This document shows, piece by piece, positions 1 to 10,802 of a stretch of DNA of 32,135 nucleotides. Position numbers and translations under genes: made by a program. The stretch's first letter is position 1. Each line of letters starts with the position of its first letter. The stretch comes from Croceitalea sp. (GTDB lineage: Bacteria > Bacteroidota > Bacteroidia > Flavobacteriales > Flavobacteriaceae): positions 1-32,135 of the forward strand of contig JABDND010000003.1 of the NCBI GenBank assembly GCA_013001145.1, given 5' to 3'. The notes beneath the pieces are model-generated. The model did no database searches and was not told the origin of the DNA. It was given only the letters and a program-made list of their open reading frames with translations.

Positions 1-590
1 TGTCTATACCTTTTACATTCTCTTTTAAGTATTTCATTTTAGCCCCATATTCATCGGGCAGGCAATACCCCGTAGTGTCTGGAATGTTTAAAACTGTGGC
101 TCCGGCTTTGATAACCGCCTCGCACACACGCGCCAAATATTCATTGTCTGTGCGACCGGCATCCTCGGCATAAAATTCTACATCTTCCACAAAGGTCTTT
201 GCATAAGAAACCGCGCCCACGGCACGTTCTAAGATATTTTGCCTGTTTGATTTGAATTTATGAAGAATATGGGAGTCAGAAGTGCCAATGCCAGTATGAA
301 TACGTGGTTTTTTGGCAATTTTAATCGCTTCGGCCGCAACTTCAATATCTTTCTTGACAGAACGGGTCAATCCACATACTGTGGCATTTTTGACCAATTT
401 GGCAATTTCATGCACCGATTTAAAATCACCTGGGCTCGAGATAGGGAAGCCAGCTTCAATCACATCAACACCAAGTTCGTCAAGGCGCTCGGCGATGACC
501 AATTTTTGTTTGGTATCCAATTTACATCCTGGAACCTGTTCTCCGTCCCTTAGTGTTGTATCAAAAATTTGTACCTTATCTTTACCCATG
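1..590 (-). CDS. leuA: 2-isopropylmalate synthase, N-terminal part (runs off left edge)
   Basis: Reverse-strand translation from the ATG at 590 gives [56 protein letters not shown]..., the HMGL-like/LeuA signature (DTTLRDGEQ). Open to base 1. Absent from the ORF track because it has no stop in the window. Confidence 0.95.
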
Positions 591-736
591 ATAACTTGTT
601 GCTATTAGCTTAACCATACGAAAATATAATAGCCATTTACATCTAGATGGGGCACTAAAATCCCATTACAACGTTGAAGTATTGAAAGCTTTAGTTAACC
701 AGTTGAAATACAGTATTTTAAATAGCAGTTTTTACG

Positions 737-2281
737 ATGACAAATGCCCAGAGAGATAGTTTGTTTGTGTTGGTCAAATCACTTTCTAAATCAGAAAAGC
801 GTCAATTTAAGTTATATGTGGGCAGATTGGGTGTAAACGTAGATGCCAAATTTTTGGCTTTGTTCAATCTTTTGGACAAAATGAAGCTGTATAATGAAAC
901 ACAAATTTTAGATAGTGGCATTGTAAAAAAAGCGCAACTTTCCAATTTAAAAGCGCATCTCTATAAACAGATTTTGGTAAGTCTAAGGTTAAATCCGGTA
1001 AATCAAAATATAAGAGTTCAAATACGCGAACAACTTGATTTTGCTACCATACTATATCAAAAAGGACTTTACAAACAGGCCTTAAAATTATTGGATAAGG
1101 CAAAAAGCGTGGCCATAGATCATGAAGAGAAGAATGTCGCCTACGAAATAGTCGAGCTTGAAAAAATAATTGAGACCCAATACATTACCCGCAGCATTCC
1201 CGACAGGGCAGACGAATTGGCAATGCAGGCCAAAGAACTTTCTGCACATAATGTGATGACCAGTAAATTATCAAACCTTTCACTACAGTTATATGGCATG
1301 ATGTTGAAGGTAGGCTACGTGCGCAGCGATGAGGACCTCAAAGCTGTCAAAGACTATTTTGAATCTCATTTGCCAATTTACGATATTGACAAACTGGGTT
1401 TCAGAGAAAAGTTGTGGCTCTATAAAGCCCACTTATGGTACAGTTTATTGATTCAAGACTTTTTATCTTCCTATAAATATTCGAGTAAGTGGGTTGATTT
1501 GTTTTATGAGAACAAGGAAATGATCTACCTGAATCCCGTGTTCTTTTTAAAGGGCAACCATTATCTTTTGGAGTCACTGTTTTTTGTTAAATACAGTTCT
1601 CAATTTAAAAAAACATTGAAAAACCTGGAAGAAATTGTCAAAAGCGAAGCTTTTCCGAAAAATGACAATATTACCTCTTTGGCTTTTTTGTACATCAACT
1701 CGAACAAATTAAACCAACACTTTTTAGATGGCACTTTTGAAAAGGGGCTATATCTAGTCAATATTGTGGAGTACGGTATTAAGAAGCACCGTGCCCGTAT
1801 TGACGAACATCATATTATGGTGCTTTATTATAAAATTGCGTGCCTGTATTTTGGCCATGGTGATAATAAGAACTGCATAGTTTATCTTAAAAAAATCATC
1901 AATAACAAAAACCTAAAAATGCGTGAAGACCTCATGTGTTTTGCCCGTGTTTTAAGTTTGGTTGCACATTACGAAGCTGGTATGGATTACCATTTGGAAG
2001 TGCAACTGAAAAGCACCTATAAATTTTTACTCAAAATGAACGATCTGCATGCCGTTCAAAAAGAGATGATCAAGTTTTTAAGGGGCTTGGGAGATATTTA
2101 TCCGGGTGATTTGAAAAATGAATTCCAGAAGCTCTATAACGAACTTAAGAAATATGAGGACCACCCATATGAAAAAAGGGCGTTTTTGTACTTGGATATT
2201 CTTTCTTGGCTGGAGAGCCATCTTGAAAACAGACCAGTGTCAGAAATTATTCGTGAAAAGGCGCTCGCCGTTAGTCGGTAG
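737..2281 (+). CDS. Conserved hypothetical protein, alpha-helical / TPR-like repeats
   Basis: 514-aa ORF from ATG, helical composition with repeat-like segments (ILYQKGLYKQALKLLDKAKSVAI). No enzymatic motif seen. Confidence 0.8.
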   Translation: MTNAQRDSLFVLVKSLSKSEKRQFKLYVGRLGVNVDAKFLALFNLLDKMKLYNETQILDSGIVKKAQLSNLKAHLYKQILVSLRLNPVNQNIRVQIREQLDFATILYQKGLYKQALKLLDKAKSVAIDHEEKNVAYEIVELEKIIETQYITRSIPDRADELAMQAKELSAHNVMTSKLSNLSLQLYGMMLKVGYVRSDEDLKAVKDYFESHLPIYDIDKLGFREKLWLYKAHLWYSLLIQDFLSSYKYSSKWVDLFYENKEMIYLNPVFFLKGNHYLLESLFFVKYSSQFKKTLKNLEEIVKSEAFPKNDNITSLAFLYINSNKLNQHFLDGTFEKGLYLVNIVEYGIKKHRARIDEHHIMVLYYKIACLYFGHGDNKNCIVYLKKIINNKNLKMREDLMCFARVLSLVAHYEAGMDYHLEVQLKSTYKFLLKMNDLHAVQKEMIKFLRGLGDIYPGDLKNEFQKLYNELKKYEDHPYEKRAFLYLDILSWLESHLENRPVSEIIREKALAVSR

Positions 2282-2795
2282 AAATGCCAGGAGTTTGCAG
2301 ATTCAACTGTGGCAATAGCCCATTTGAAAATTGCTGAAATTCATTGTTTTTGGCCAATTGCCTCACTTGGGCAGGATCAAAATTGCCATTGAAATAGAGG
2401 AACGTTCCTTTGATGTTGTCGTTATTGTAAATCAGTATTTCTTTAACCACATCTTTTTTTTCTCGAATGGCCACGACATTACGTTTAAGGTCATCATTTT
2501 TACGGAACACTTCAATGAAATTTCCTGTGGTAAACCCATTCATTTGGTCGTTTAAAAATTTGGCCTGTGATTCTGAAGCACTGGGAAACTGCATATACCT
2601 TAAATCTTTGGTAGTACCCACCAAGGCTTGCATTTCGGGTGAAATTTGACCTACGAGTGCTATCATGAATTGCGGAACCCGAATGGCCGTTACTTGGTCA
2701 TCATTCTTATGCATTTCATAAAAATTGTCTATAGAATTGTATCCGCCACAGGCGGTAAAAAGCAGTAGTGCACCTATAATTTTAATGGCTCTCAT
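2271..2795 (-). CDS. DUF4252-like putative lipoprotein
   Basis: 174 aa with lipoprotein signal (MRAIKIIGALLLFTAC|GG) and DUF4252-like body. Overlaps the convergent upstream gene by 11 bp. Confidence 0.75.
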   Translation of the reverse strand: MRAIKIIGALLLFTACGGYNSIDNFYEMHKNDDQVTAIRVPQFMIALVGQISPEMQALVGTTKDLRYMQFPSASESQAKFLNDQMNGFTTGNFIEVFRKNDDLKRNVVAIREKKDVVKEILIYNNDNIKGTFLYFNGNFDPAQVRQLAKNNEFQQFSNGLLPQLNLQTPGISTD

Positions 2796-2827
2796 GATAA
2801 TAGTGTTTGCCTAAAAGTAGAAAAAAA

Positions 2828-3535
2828 TTATAGACATGCGTCCCAAATGGCATCTTGCGGTGGTGGGGCGAGAATGTGTACTTCTTCTTTACTCACTGGA
2901 TGTGTGAACGTAAGGCTACGTGAATGCAAATGAATGCTTCCTTCCTTATTGCTTCTACTGGCCCCATATTTTAAATCGCCTTTGATAATACAACCTATTG
3001 CAGTGAGCTGTGCCCTAATTTGATGATGGCGCCCAGTTTTAAGTTCAATTTCCAAGAGCGTATAACGATTCAACAACTTCACAACCCTATAGTTCAAAAT
3101 TGCTTTCTTGCTCTTTTCAACTTCAACCGCCCGAGCGTACGATTTGTTTTGGGTACTATTGCGAACCAACCAGTGAATGAGGGTTCCGCTCTCTGGCTCG
3201 GGAGTTCGCTGCACTACGGCCCAATATATTTTTTTTGCATCGCCTTGTGCAAAAAGCTTGTTTAGCCTTGGTAAGGCCTTTGATGTTCGAGCGAATATTA
3301 CGATACCAGAGGTAGGTCGATCAAGCCGATGTACAACGCCTAGATATACATTACCGGGTTTATTGTATTTAACTTTTAGATATCGTTTGACAATTTCACT
3401 CAAGGGTTCGTCACCTGTTTTGTCACCTTGTACGATATCACCTGGTCTTTTGTTAATGATTATGAGATGGTTGTCCTCGTAGAGAACTTGAAGATTATCA
3501 ACGGTGGTCAATATTTTATCAAAAACCTTGCTCAT
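2828..3535 (-). CDS. RluA-family RNA pseudouridine synthase
   Basis: 235 aa containing the catalytic HRLDRPTSG motif and the KTGRHHQIRAQL motif. Confidence 0.9.
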   Translation of the reverse strand: MSKVFDKILTTVDNLQVLYEDNHLIIINKRPGDIVQGDKTGDEPLSEIVKRYLKVKYNKPGNVYLGVVHRLDRPTSGIVIFARTSKALPRLNKLFAQGDAKKIYWAVVQRTPEPESGTLIHWLVRNSTQNKSYARAVEVEKSKKAILNYRVVKLLNRYTLLEIELKTGRHHQIRAQLTAIGCIIKGDLKYGASRSNKEGSIHLHSRSLTFTHPVSKEEVHILAPPPQDAIWDACL

Positions 3536-3683
3536 GTTGATGATTTTATAGTAAAGGTAAGTTTAAATTCATCGCATTTAAGAAATCAAATACACAAAAA
3601 TTTGTGGTATGTGAATGCTAAATAGAATAGAAATAGGATTTATTACAGCAGCAAATAATACGCTTTTGGTCATGATCTTAAAT

Positions 3684-4502
3684 CTAGTATTGTTCTTCGT
3701 CGTTAGGGAAATCTCTACTCTTTACATCGGCCACGTACTGTGAAATGGCTCCGCCCATTTCATCGTAAAGATTCATGTACCTTCTTAAAAATCGAGGATT
3801 GAATTCATGGGTCATTCCCAATAAATCATGTACAACCAATACTTGACCATCAACGCCATTGCCCGCGCCTATGCCGATTACAGGTATTGAAATGCTTTCA
3901 GCGACTTCTTTTGCCAAGGCCGCAGGTATTTTCTCTAAAACGATGGCAAAGCAACCAATTTTCTCAAGTAGCTTGGCATCTTGCTTCAATTTTTCGGCCT
4001 CTTCTTCTTCTTTGGCCCGTACGGTATAGGTGCCAAATTTATAGATGGATTGCGGGGTAAGTCCCAAATGCCCCATTACGGGAATACCGGCCTGTAATAT
4101 TCTTTTGACCGATTCTTTTATTTCGGCACCGCCCTCAACTTTTACTGCATGTGCCCCACTTTCTTTCATAATACGTATGGCCGAACGCAAAGCTTCTTTG
4201 GGATCACTTTGGTAACTGCCAAAAGGAATGTCAACTACAACCAAAGCCCTGTGAACAGCTCTGATAACGCTTGACGCATGATAGATCATTTGGTCCAAGG
4301 TGATTGGCAAAGTGGTTTCATGACCGGCAATCACATTACTGGCCGAATCGCCAACAAGAATTACGTCTACATTGGCCGAATCTACAATTTTAGCCATTGA
4401 ATAATCATAGGCGGTGAGCATGGAGATTTTTTCTCCATTTTGCTTCATATCAAACAATGACTTGGTAGTAACTCTTTTGTATTCTTTTTTGGCAGTAGAC
4501 AT
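3684..4502 (-). CDS. panB: 3-methyl-2-oxobutanoate hydroxymethyltransferase
   Basis: 272 aa; [48 protein letters not shown] and [20 protein letters not shown] match PanB. Confidence 0.96.
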   Translation of the reverse strand: MSTAKKEYKRVTTKSLFDMKQNGEKISMLTAYDYSMAKIVDSANVDVILVGDSASNVIAGHETTLPITLDQMIYHASSVIRAVHRALVVVDIPFGSYQSDPKEALRSAIRIMKESGAHAVKVEGGAEIKESVKRILQAGIPVMGHLGLTPQSIYKFGTYTVRAKEEEEAEKLKQDAKLLEKIGCFAIVLEKIPAALAKEVAESISIPVIGIGAGNGVDGQVLVVHDLLGMTHEFNPRFLRRYMNLYDEMGGAISQYVADVKSRDFPNDEEQY

Positions 4503-4571
4503 CTAAAATTCTTTTGAGGGTTAAATGTAAGCAGATTTGTTTAATTTCAAATTTGTACAAAATTGGATCGA

Positions 4572-5036
4572 ATGAAATATATATTACCACTGATGTTCTT
4601 TTTAATTATTGGCTCCAAAGCCCTTGGGCAGGAATCTGAAAAGTTGGAAGTAAAGCAAACCATAACACATTTTTTTGACGGATTTCACAAAAAGGATTCA
4701 TTGATGATGAAACAGGTAGTGGCCGATGAAATAGTGCTGCAGACTACTGCGAGGGATAAGGCGAGTAAAACCACATTCAGAACCGAAGATTTTGGTATTT
4801 TCTTAAAGTCGATAGCTAGTATTCCTGATAGTATTGACTTTGAAGAAAAGCTCACCTCTTTTTCCATTCAAGTAGACCGCACAATGGCCAATGCGTGGGT
4901 GGGGTATGAATTTTGGTACAATGGTAATTTTAGTCATTGTGGTATCAACTCTTTTCAACTCATTAATTTTGATGGCAAGTGGAAAATAATTTACCTGATT
5001 GATACCCGAGGGCGCGAAGGGTGCCTGCAAGAATAA
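4572..5036 (+). CDS. NTF2-like / SnoaL-like exported protein
   Basis: The ORF track begins at a TTG (4563). The ATG at 4572 gives a clean signal peptide (MKYILPLMFFLIIGSKALGQ) followed by an NTF2-like fold sequence (ITHFFDGFHKKDSLMMKQVVADEIVLQTT). Confidence 0.7.
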   Translation: MKYILPLMFFLIIGSKALGQESEKLEVKQTITHFFDGFHKKDSLMMKQVVADEIVLQTTARDKASKTTFRTEDFGIFLKSIASIPDSIDFEEKLTSFSIQVDRTMANAWVGYEFWYNGNFSHCGINSFQLINFDGKWKIIYLIDTRGREGCLQE

Positions 5037-5054
5037 AATTTGAACTCTTTTCAA

Positions 5055-6479
5055 CTAGCAATCACTTAAAAATACGCCCACTGCCAAGCCCCCTTCAGAG
5101 GTTTCTTTGTATTTGGTGTTCATATCTTTAGCCGTTTCCCACATGGTATTCACTACTTTGTCAAAAGGGACCTTCGCCGCTTCAGGATCAGAATCCATGG
5201 CAAGCTCGGCCGCATTTATAGCTTTTATAGCCCCCATGGCGTTTCTTTCTATACAAGGCACTTGTACCAAACCACCAATGGGGTCGCAAGTAAGTCCCAA
5301 ATGATGTTCCATGGCAATTTCGGCTGCCATCAATACCTGTTCTGGAGTGCCGCCCATTAATTCTGTCAAAGCGCCTGCTGCCATTGCCGACGAAACGCCT
5401 ATCTCGGCTTGGCAGCCACCCATGGCTGCCGATATGGTTGCTCCTTTTTTAAAGATGCTGCCAATTTCACCCGCAACCAGTAAAAAACGTTTAACATCAT
5501 CAAAATCCCCATCGTGGTTTTCTATGACCAGGTAGTACATGAGTACTGCTGGTATTACACCGGCACTACCATTGGTTGGTGCCGTTACGACCCGTCCTAA
5601 AGAGGCATTCACTTCATTAACCGAGAGGGCAAAACAACTCACCCATTTTATGATCTGTCTAAACTTAACCTCTGTATCTCTTATCGACTCCAACCATTCT
5701 TGTGGGTTGGCATAAGATTTTGAACCTTTTAATCCTTGGTGCATCGCATAAGCCCTTCTTCGTACATTTAACCCACCAGGTAGAATTCCTTCTGTATGGC
5801 ATCCTGTATACATACATTCGAGCATGGTTTGCCAAATTCGTTGTAAACCGTGGTCAATTTCATTATCGGTGCGCAGTGAGCGTTCATTTTCCAGAACAAT
5901 TTCAGAAATGGTTTTGCTTTCTGTTTTACAATAAGCCAATAATTCTGCACCCTTTTGCACTGGAAAGGGGAAGGTTTTGAAGATTTGAATATTTTCCTTG
6001 GCATGAAGGCGTTCCTCCTTCACTACAAACCCACCACCAATGGAATAATAGGTCTCTTCCACCTGCTCTCCATTTTTCAATTGCGCCTGAAAGCGAATAC
6101 CATTGGCATGAAAAGGCAAAAACTCCCTTAAAAAAACAATATACTCTTTAAAACTAAAGGGTAACCATACCTTACCTCCAAAATGAAGCCGTTGCTCAGT
6201 TTTTACTTGGGTGACAACATCATTGACCGATTCGATGGGCATCATTTCAGGATCGGCCCCAGTTAATCCGAGTACAATCGCAATATCTGTAGCATGTCCC
6301 TTGCCTGTCAGTGATAGTGACCCATACAGTAGCACTTTTATGGTTGTTACTTCATTAAATAGTCCATCACCTTGAAGTTCTTTAATCCAGCGTTCAGCAG
6401 CACGCCATGGCCCTAAGGTATGGGAACTCGAAGGACCGATGCCAATTTTCAACATGTCAAAAACACTGATGCATTCCAT
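5055..6479 (-). CDS. sdaA: L-serine ammonia-lyase (iron-sulfur type)
   Basis: 474 aa; [24 protein letters not shown], and the C-terminal [17 protein letters not shown] and [23 protein letters not shown] motifs. Confidence 0.95.
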   Translation of the reverse strand: MECISVFDMLKIGIGPSSSHTLGPWRAAERWIKELQGDGLFNEVTTIKVLLYGSLSLTGKGHATDIAIVLGLTGADPEMMPIESVNDVVTQVKTEQRLHFGGKVWLPFSFKEYIVFLREFLPFHANGIRFQAQLKNGEQVEETYYSIGGGFVVKEERLHAKENIQIFKTFPFPVQKGAELLAYCKTESKTISEIVLENERSLRTDNEIDHGLQRIWQTMLECMYTGCHTEGILPGGLNVRRRAYAMHQGLKGSKSYANPQEWLESIRDTEVKFRQIIKWVSCFALSVNEVNASLGRVVTAPTNGSAGVIPAVLMYYLVIENHDGDFDDVKRFLLVAGEIGSIFKKGATISAAMGGCQAEIGVSSAMAAGALTELMGGTPEQVLMAAEIAMEHHLGLTCDPIGGLVQVPCIERNAMGAIKAINAAELAMDSDPEAAKVPFDKVVNTMWETAKDMNTKYKETSEGGLAVGVFLSDC

Positions 6480-6498
6480 CTGCTTCGCTTTAATAGTT

Positions 6499-6506
6499 CA
6501 AAGATA
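6499..6506 (-). promoter_or_regulatory. Candidate Bacteroidota -7 box for sdaA (TATCTTTG)
   Basis: Reverse complement of CAAAGATA matches TAnnTTTG, about 20 nt upstream of the sdaA start. Confidence 0.45.
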
Positions 6507-6633
6507 GGTGCTGCACTTCTAATTTTTATTAAAATATTCACCACATATGACAGCTTGTCATATTTTTTGTCATGGCACAGTCCTTGACATTTGGACAGTG
6601 AGAAAATGATTATCAACAATATAAATAGATAAG

Positions 6634-8547
6634 ATGAGTAAAATTATAGGAATCGATTTGGGTACGACCAACTCTTGCGTTTCGGTGATGGAAGGTAATG
6701 AGCCAGTGGTAATTCCAAATGCCGAAGGCAAACGAACAACCCCTTCTGTAATTGCTTTTGTGGAAGGTGGCGAAATCAAAGTTGGTGACCCTGCAAAAAG
6801 ACAAGCAGTAACCAACCCACACAAGACCATATATTCAATCAAACGATTTATGGGCAATAAGTACACTGAATCTTCCAAAGAAGCCAAAAGGGTACCTTAT
6901 AAAGTGGTCAAAGGCGACAATGATACCCCAAGGGTAGATATTGATGGAAGAATGTATTCGCCCCAAGAATTATCGGCTATGATCCTTCAAAAAATGAAGA
7001 AAACGGCCGAAGACTATTTAGGTCAAGACGTTACCCGTGCGGTTATTACCGTACCAGCTTATTTTAACGATTCACAACGCCAAGCAACCAAAGAAGCGGG
7101 TGAAATCGCAGGTTTGACCGTAGAACGAATTATCAATGAGCCCACAGCGGCTTCATTGGCCTATGGCCTTGATAAAAAAGACACCGATCAAAAAATCGTA
7201 GTGTTTGACTTTGGTGGTGGTACACATGACGTTTCAATCTTAGAATTGGGCGACGGGGTATTTGAAGTATTGGCCACAGATGGTGATACGCACTTGGGTG
7301 GTGATGATGTCGATCAAAAAATAATCGATTGGTTGGCCGAAGAGTTCAAAAAAGATGAAAGCATGGACCTTAGAGAGGATGCCATGGCCCTTCAAAGATT
7401 GCGCGAAGCTGCAGAAAAGGCCAAAATTGAGTTGTCTTCTTCAGCTCAAACCGAAATCAATTTGCCATATGTGACAGCGACCGCTTCTGGACCAAAGCAC
7501 TTGGTAAGAACTTTGTCCCGTTCCAAATTTGAGCAGTTGATCGCTGATTTGGTCAAGCGTACCATTGAACCTTGTGAAACAGCGTTGAAGTCTGCTGGGC
7601 TATCAAAAAGTGATATCGATGAGATTATTCTGGTAGGTGGTTCAACAAGAATCCCGGCCGTGGTAGAAGCCGTAGAGAAATTCTTTGGTAAAAAACCATC
7701 AAAAGGTGTAAATCCTGATGAAGTGGTTGCCATTGGTGCCGCCATTCAAGGTGGTGTGTTGACGGGCGATGTGAAAGACGTACTCTTATTGGATGTTACG
7801 CCATTATCATTGGGTATTGAGACCATGGGCGGCGTAGCTACGAAATTGATTGAGGCAAATACGACAATCCCCACAAAAAAATCACAGATTTTCTCAACTG
7901 CAGCCGATAATCAGCCGTCAGTGGAGATACATGTGTTGCAGGGAGAACGTCCTATGGCTGCCGATAATAAAACCATTGGAAGATTTCATTTAGATGGAAT
8001 TCCACCAGCACAGCGAGGAACCCCTCAAATTGAAGTGACCTTCGATATTGATGCGAATGGTATCATAAAAGTTTCGGCTACAGATAAGGCTACAAACAAA
8101 ACGCAGGATATTCGTATTGAAGCCTCTTCAGGATTGACTGAAGATGAAATTAAAAAGATGAAGGCTGAAGCTGAGGCCAATGCCGAAGCTGATAAAAAAG
8201 CCAAGGAGAAAGCAGATAAGCTGAACGAGGCCGACGGCATGATTTTCCAAACTGAAAAACAACTTACAGAGTTTGGTGATAAACTTTCTGCCGATAAAAA
8301 GAAGCCCATTGAAGATGCTTTGGAAGAGTTGAAAAAGGCTTATGAAACCAAAGATGTGGAATTGATTGCACCAGCTCTTGATAAAATCAATGAAGCTTGG
8401 AAAGCCGCATCTGAAGAAATGTACAAGGCGCAGGCCGAAGCACAAACCGGTGGTGAACCTACCGCTGATGCTGGCAGTAATGGCGAAGCAACTGGTGCTG
8501 CTGAAGGCGACAATGTAGAAGATGTAGATTTTGAAGAAGTAAAGTAA
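6634..8547 (+). CDS. dnaK: Molecular chaperone DnaK (Hsp70)
   Basis: 637 aa; [60 protein letters not shown]. Confidence 0.99.
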   Translation: MSKIIGIDLGTTNSCVSVMEGNEPVVIPNAEGKRTTPSVIAFVEGGEIKVGDPAKRQAVTNPHKTIYSIKRFMGNKYTESSKEAKRVPYKVVKGDNDTPRVDIDGRMYSPQELSAMILQKMKKTAEDYLGQDVTRAVITVPAYFNDSQRQATKEAGEIAGLTVERIINEPTAASLAYGLDKKDTDQKIVVFDFGGGTHDVSILELGDGVFEVLATDGDTHLGGDDVDQKIIDWLAEEFKKDESMDLREDAMALQRLREAAEKAKIELSSSAQTEINLPYVTATASGPKHLVRTLSRSKFEQLIADLVKRTIEPCETALKSAGLSKSDIDEIILVGGSTRIPAVVEAVEKFFGKKPSKGVNPDEVVAIGAAIQGGVLTGDVKDVLLLDVTPLSLGIETMGGVATKLIEANTTIPTKKSQIFSTAADNQPSVEIHVLQGERPMAADNKTIGRFHLDGIPPAQRGTPQIEVTFDIDANGIIKVSATDKATNKTQDIRIEASSGLTEDEIKKMKAEAEANAEADKKAKEKADKLNEADGMIFQTEKQLTEFGDKLSADKKKPIEDALEELKKAYETKDVELIAPALDKINEAWKAASEEMYKAQAEAQTGGEPTADAGSNGEATGAAEGDNVEDVDFEEVK

Positions 8548-8568
8548 CTTTTACAACTCAATAAATTT

Positions 8569-8598
8569 AAAAAGCCCCGCTTTCAAGCGGGGCTTTTT
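8569..8598. terminator. Bidirectional intrinsic terminator between convergent dnaK and rluF-like gene
   Basis: AAAAAGCCCCGCTT-TC-AAGCGGGGCTTTTT: 14-bp perfect arms, GC core with A-tract/T-tract flanks. Confidence 0.9.
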
Positions 8599-8599
8599 A

Positions 8600-9322
8600 T
8601 TAATCAATTGTTTTGGTCGAACCGGCAACCAACCTGTTGATTTCTTGTAATTCATCTTTGGTAAGATGCCGCCATTTGCCCAAGGGCATATCCAATGACA
8701 CATTCATTATCCGAACTCGTTTTAGTTTTCTAACACGATAATCTAGGTACTCGCACATTCGACGAATTTGACGGTTTAGGCCTTGTGTCAATATTATTTT
8801 GAACTGTTTTTCACCCAGTTGTTCAACATGGCATTTACGTGTTACCGTATCTAAAATGGGTACGCCCGAGCGCATTTTTGATAGAAATTCTTCGGTGATG
8901 GGCTTGTTTACGCTCACCACATATTCTTTTTCATGATGGTTACGGGCACGTAGAATTTTGTTTACAATATCACCGTCATTGGTTAAAAATATGAGCCCTT
9001 CACTGGGCTTGTCCAAACGACCAATAGGGAAAATACGTTTGGGATAATTGATGAAATCGATGATATTGTCTTTTTCAACTCGAGTATCTGTGGTACAAAC
9101 AATCCCTACGGGCTTATTAAAGGCCAAATAGACAAAATCGGCTTTGGGCTGGGTCACCAGTTCGCCATCAACGCGCACTTCATCTTGCTCGTTGACTTTA
9201 GTGCCCAATTCTGGTACTATCCCGTTGATGGTAATTCGGCCTTGTTCCAATAGTTTATCGGCAGCACGGCGTGAACAATAGCCCACTTCACTTAAATATT
9301 TGTTGATGCGCGTTTCTTTCAT
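8600..9322 (-). CDS. rluF: 23S rRNA pseudouridine synthase, RluB/E/F family (RluF-like)
   Basis: Track ORF extends to 9451, but the S4 domain starts at [34 protein letters not shown] (ATG at 9322). Contains [18 protein letters not shown] and [25 protein letters not shown]. Confidence 0.88.
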   Translation of the reverse strand: MKETRINKYLSEVGYCSRRAADKLLEQGRITINGIVPELGTKVNEQDEVRVDGELVTQPKADFVYLAFNKPVGIVCTTDTRVEKDNIIDFINYPKRIFPIGRLDKPSEGLIFLTNDGDIVNKILRARNHHEKEYVVSVNKPITEEFLSKMRSGVPILDTVTRKCHVEQLGEKQFKIILTQGLNRQIRRMCEYLDYRVRKLKRVRIMNVSLDMPLGKWRHLTKDELQEINRLVAGSTKTID

Positions 9323-9907
9323 TCTCAAAAATAGCTTCAGGTAAATACAACCAACATTACAAAATGTAACAAGCCAATATCGATAAAATAAGTTAAGAAA
9401 ACCAAAGTGTTTTACAACTTTAAAGCCTAAATTGAAGTACACGCTGGCCATAGCTTCTACAAAAAGGTATTATTAAAACGTACCTTACCTGCATAGAATT
9501 TAACAAAATGAGAATTTTGTTTAAGAAATACTCATAACGATTCCCATTGAATTTTAAACATATAATAGTTTCTTAATTAATTAACTATTTGTAATACATA
9601 TGGTTATGTTTTATTATTTGTGTGTGAGTCCTTCAGAGGGTAGTTATTCGTAGTTAAACGAATTTGTCAATGCTGTTTTAATTTTATAAATTTCAATAGC
9701 CCTTTAATTTTAGCCTAACAGAAACCTGACATGCTATGTAGAAGAGTATAGTGCTGTCAGTAGTAGAATAGTTTTTAATCAACCAAACACAAAATAGCTA
9801 TTCATGATATTGGAAAAGAGAGGGTGTTTTACTGCAATTTTACCTTTTTCCCTTTCGATGACATGTATGAAATATGGCTTATTGAATTGTGTTCAAAAAG
9901 GCCCCCA

Positions 9908-10678
9908 ATGAACGAATTACATCGTACGTACCAGCAGATATTTGATTCCAATAACAATTATGACGGTAAGCATGTAAAGAACTACATCCAGAAATTGGAG
10001 GAGTTGAACAGTTTTTTACCGCCCTTGGAGTCGTTTATATTAATTACCAATACCTCTAATGGGCGCTACGAATTTATTAGCAACAATTTTGAGAAGACCC
10101 TTGGATTGGACCGGGATAAGATGATGGCCGAAGGACTCAATTATTACTTGTCCTTTTACCACCCAGACGATTTGCCGATTTTACTTAAGGTATTTGAAGA
10201 ATTGATGGTGTTTACCATGGAAAACCTTAGTTTGGAAGAGCGAAAAAATGTCATCTATACATGGAAGTATCGCGTAAAAAATGGAAAGGGAGTATACAAG
10301 AATATGCATGTTCAACAAACACCCATTTTTTTTGACCCCAATGGGAGGCCGATCATTGGATATTCGCACAATACCATTATAGGCGAGAATAAACCCATAC
10401 CCATTATAGGTTCATGTAAACTATTGAACAATAAAAATGAATATGAAACCATTTTTCAGAAAAATTATTCCATGGAGCATTTTCATCTTGAACTATCCAA
10501 TCGCGAGACGGATGTGGTGCGATTGATGGCCACCAGCAACTCCACCAAAAAAATTGCTGAAAAACTGAACATAAGCCCCAACACGGTTGAGGTACATCGA
10601 AAAAATATTCTGCAAAAATTGGATTTTGAAACCACCGCAGAGATTATTGAATACTGTAACAAATACCATTTTTATTAG
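9908..10678 (+). CDS. PAS-domain LuxR-type (HTH) transcriptional regulator
   Basis: C-terminal LSNRETDVVRLMATSNSTKKIAEKLNISPNTVEVHRKNILQKLDF is a LuxR HTH. N-terminal part is PAS-like (YEFISNNFEKTLGLDRDKMMAEGLNYYLSFYHPDDLPIL). Track start 9824 is a GTG; in-frame ATGs at 9863 and 9908 are more plausible. Confidence 0.85.
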   Translation: MNELHRTYQQIFDSNNNYDGKHVKNYIQKLEELNSFLPPLESFILITNTSNGRYEFISNNFEKTLGLDRDKMMAEGLNYYLSFYHPDDLPILLKVFEELMVFTMENLSLEERKNVIYTWKYRVKNGKGVYKNMHVQQTPIFFDPNGRPIIGYSHNTIIGENKPIPIIGSCKLLNNKNEYETIFQKNYSMEHFHLELSNRETDVVRLMATSNSTKKIAEKLNISPNTVEVHRKNILQKLDFETTAEIIEYCNKYHFY

Positions 10679-10802
10679 CCGTTTGGATGTACCTATTGAA
10701 AAGTATGCTAGGTAATTTGAGGCTTTATGGGGCTATCAAAAGCACATTAAAAAGCTATATTTATAATATCCCTGCAAGGCAGTTACAACCGACCAACAAC
10801 CT

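Noticed and set aside
260-608. Plus-strand ORFs 260..553 and 312..608
   Set aside because: Antisense to the leuA coding frame, which has strong family motifs.
2271-2281. 11-bp overlap of convergent genes as an unusual feature
   Set aside because: Small 3' overlaps between convergent genes are common in compact bacterial genomes.
6570-6887. Minus-strand ORFs at the dnaK start and further ORFs inside dnaK (7446..7745, 8025..8309, 8128..8445, 8340..8561)
   Set aside because: Mirror ORFs opposite a highly conserved coding gene; low-complexity translations without motifs.
9323-9451. N-terminal extension of the rluF-like ORF
   Set aside because: The extension is AT-rich intergenic-type sequence; the S4 domain begins at the ATG at 9322.
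9646-9663. Short inverted repeat ATTCG-N8-CGAAT in the leader before the PAS-LuxR gene
   Set aside because: 5-bp arms are expected by chance in AT-rich DNA; not enough on its own to call an operator.
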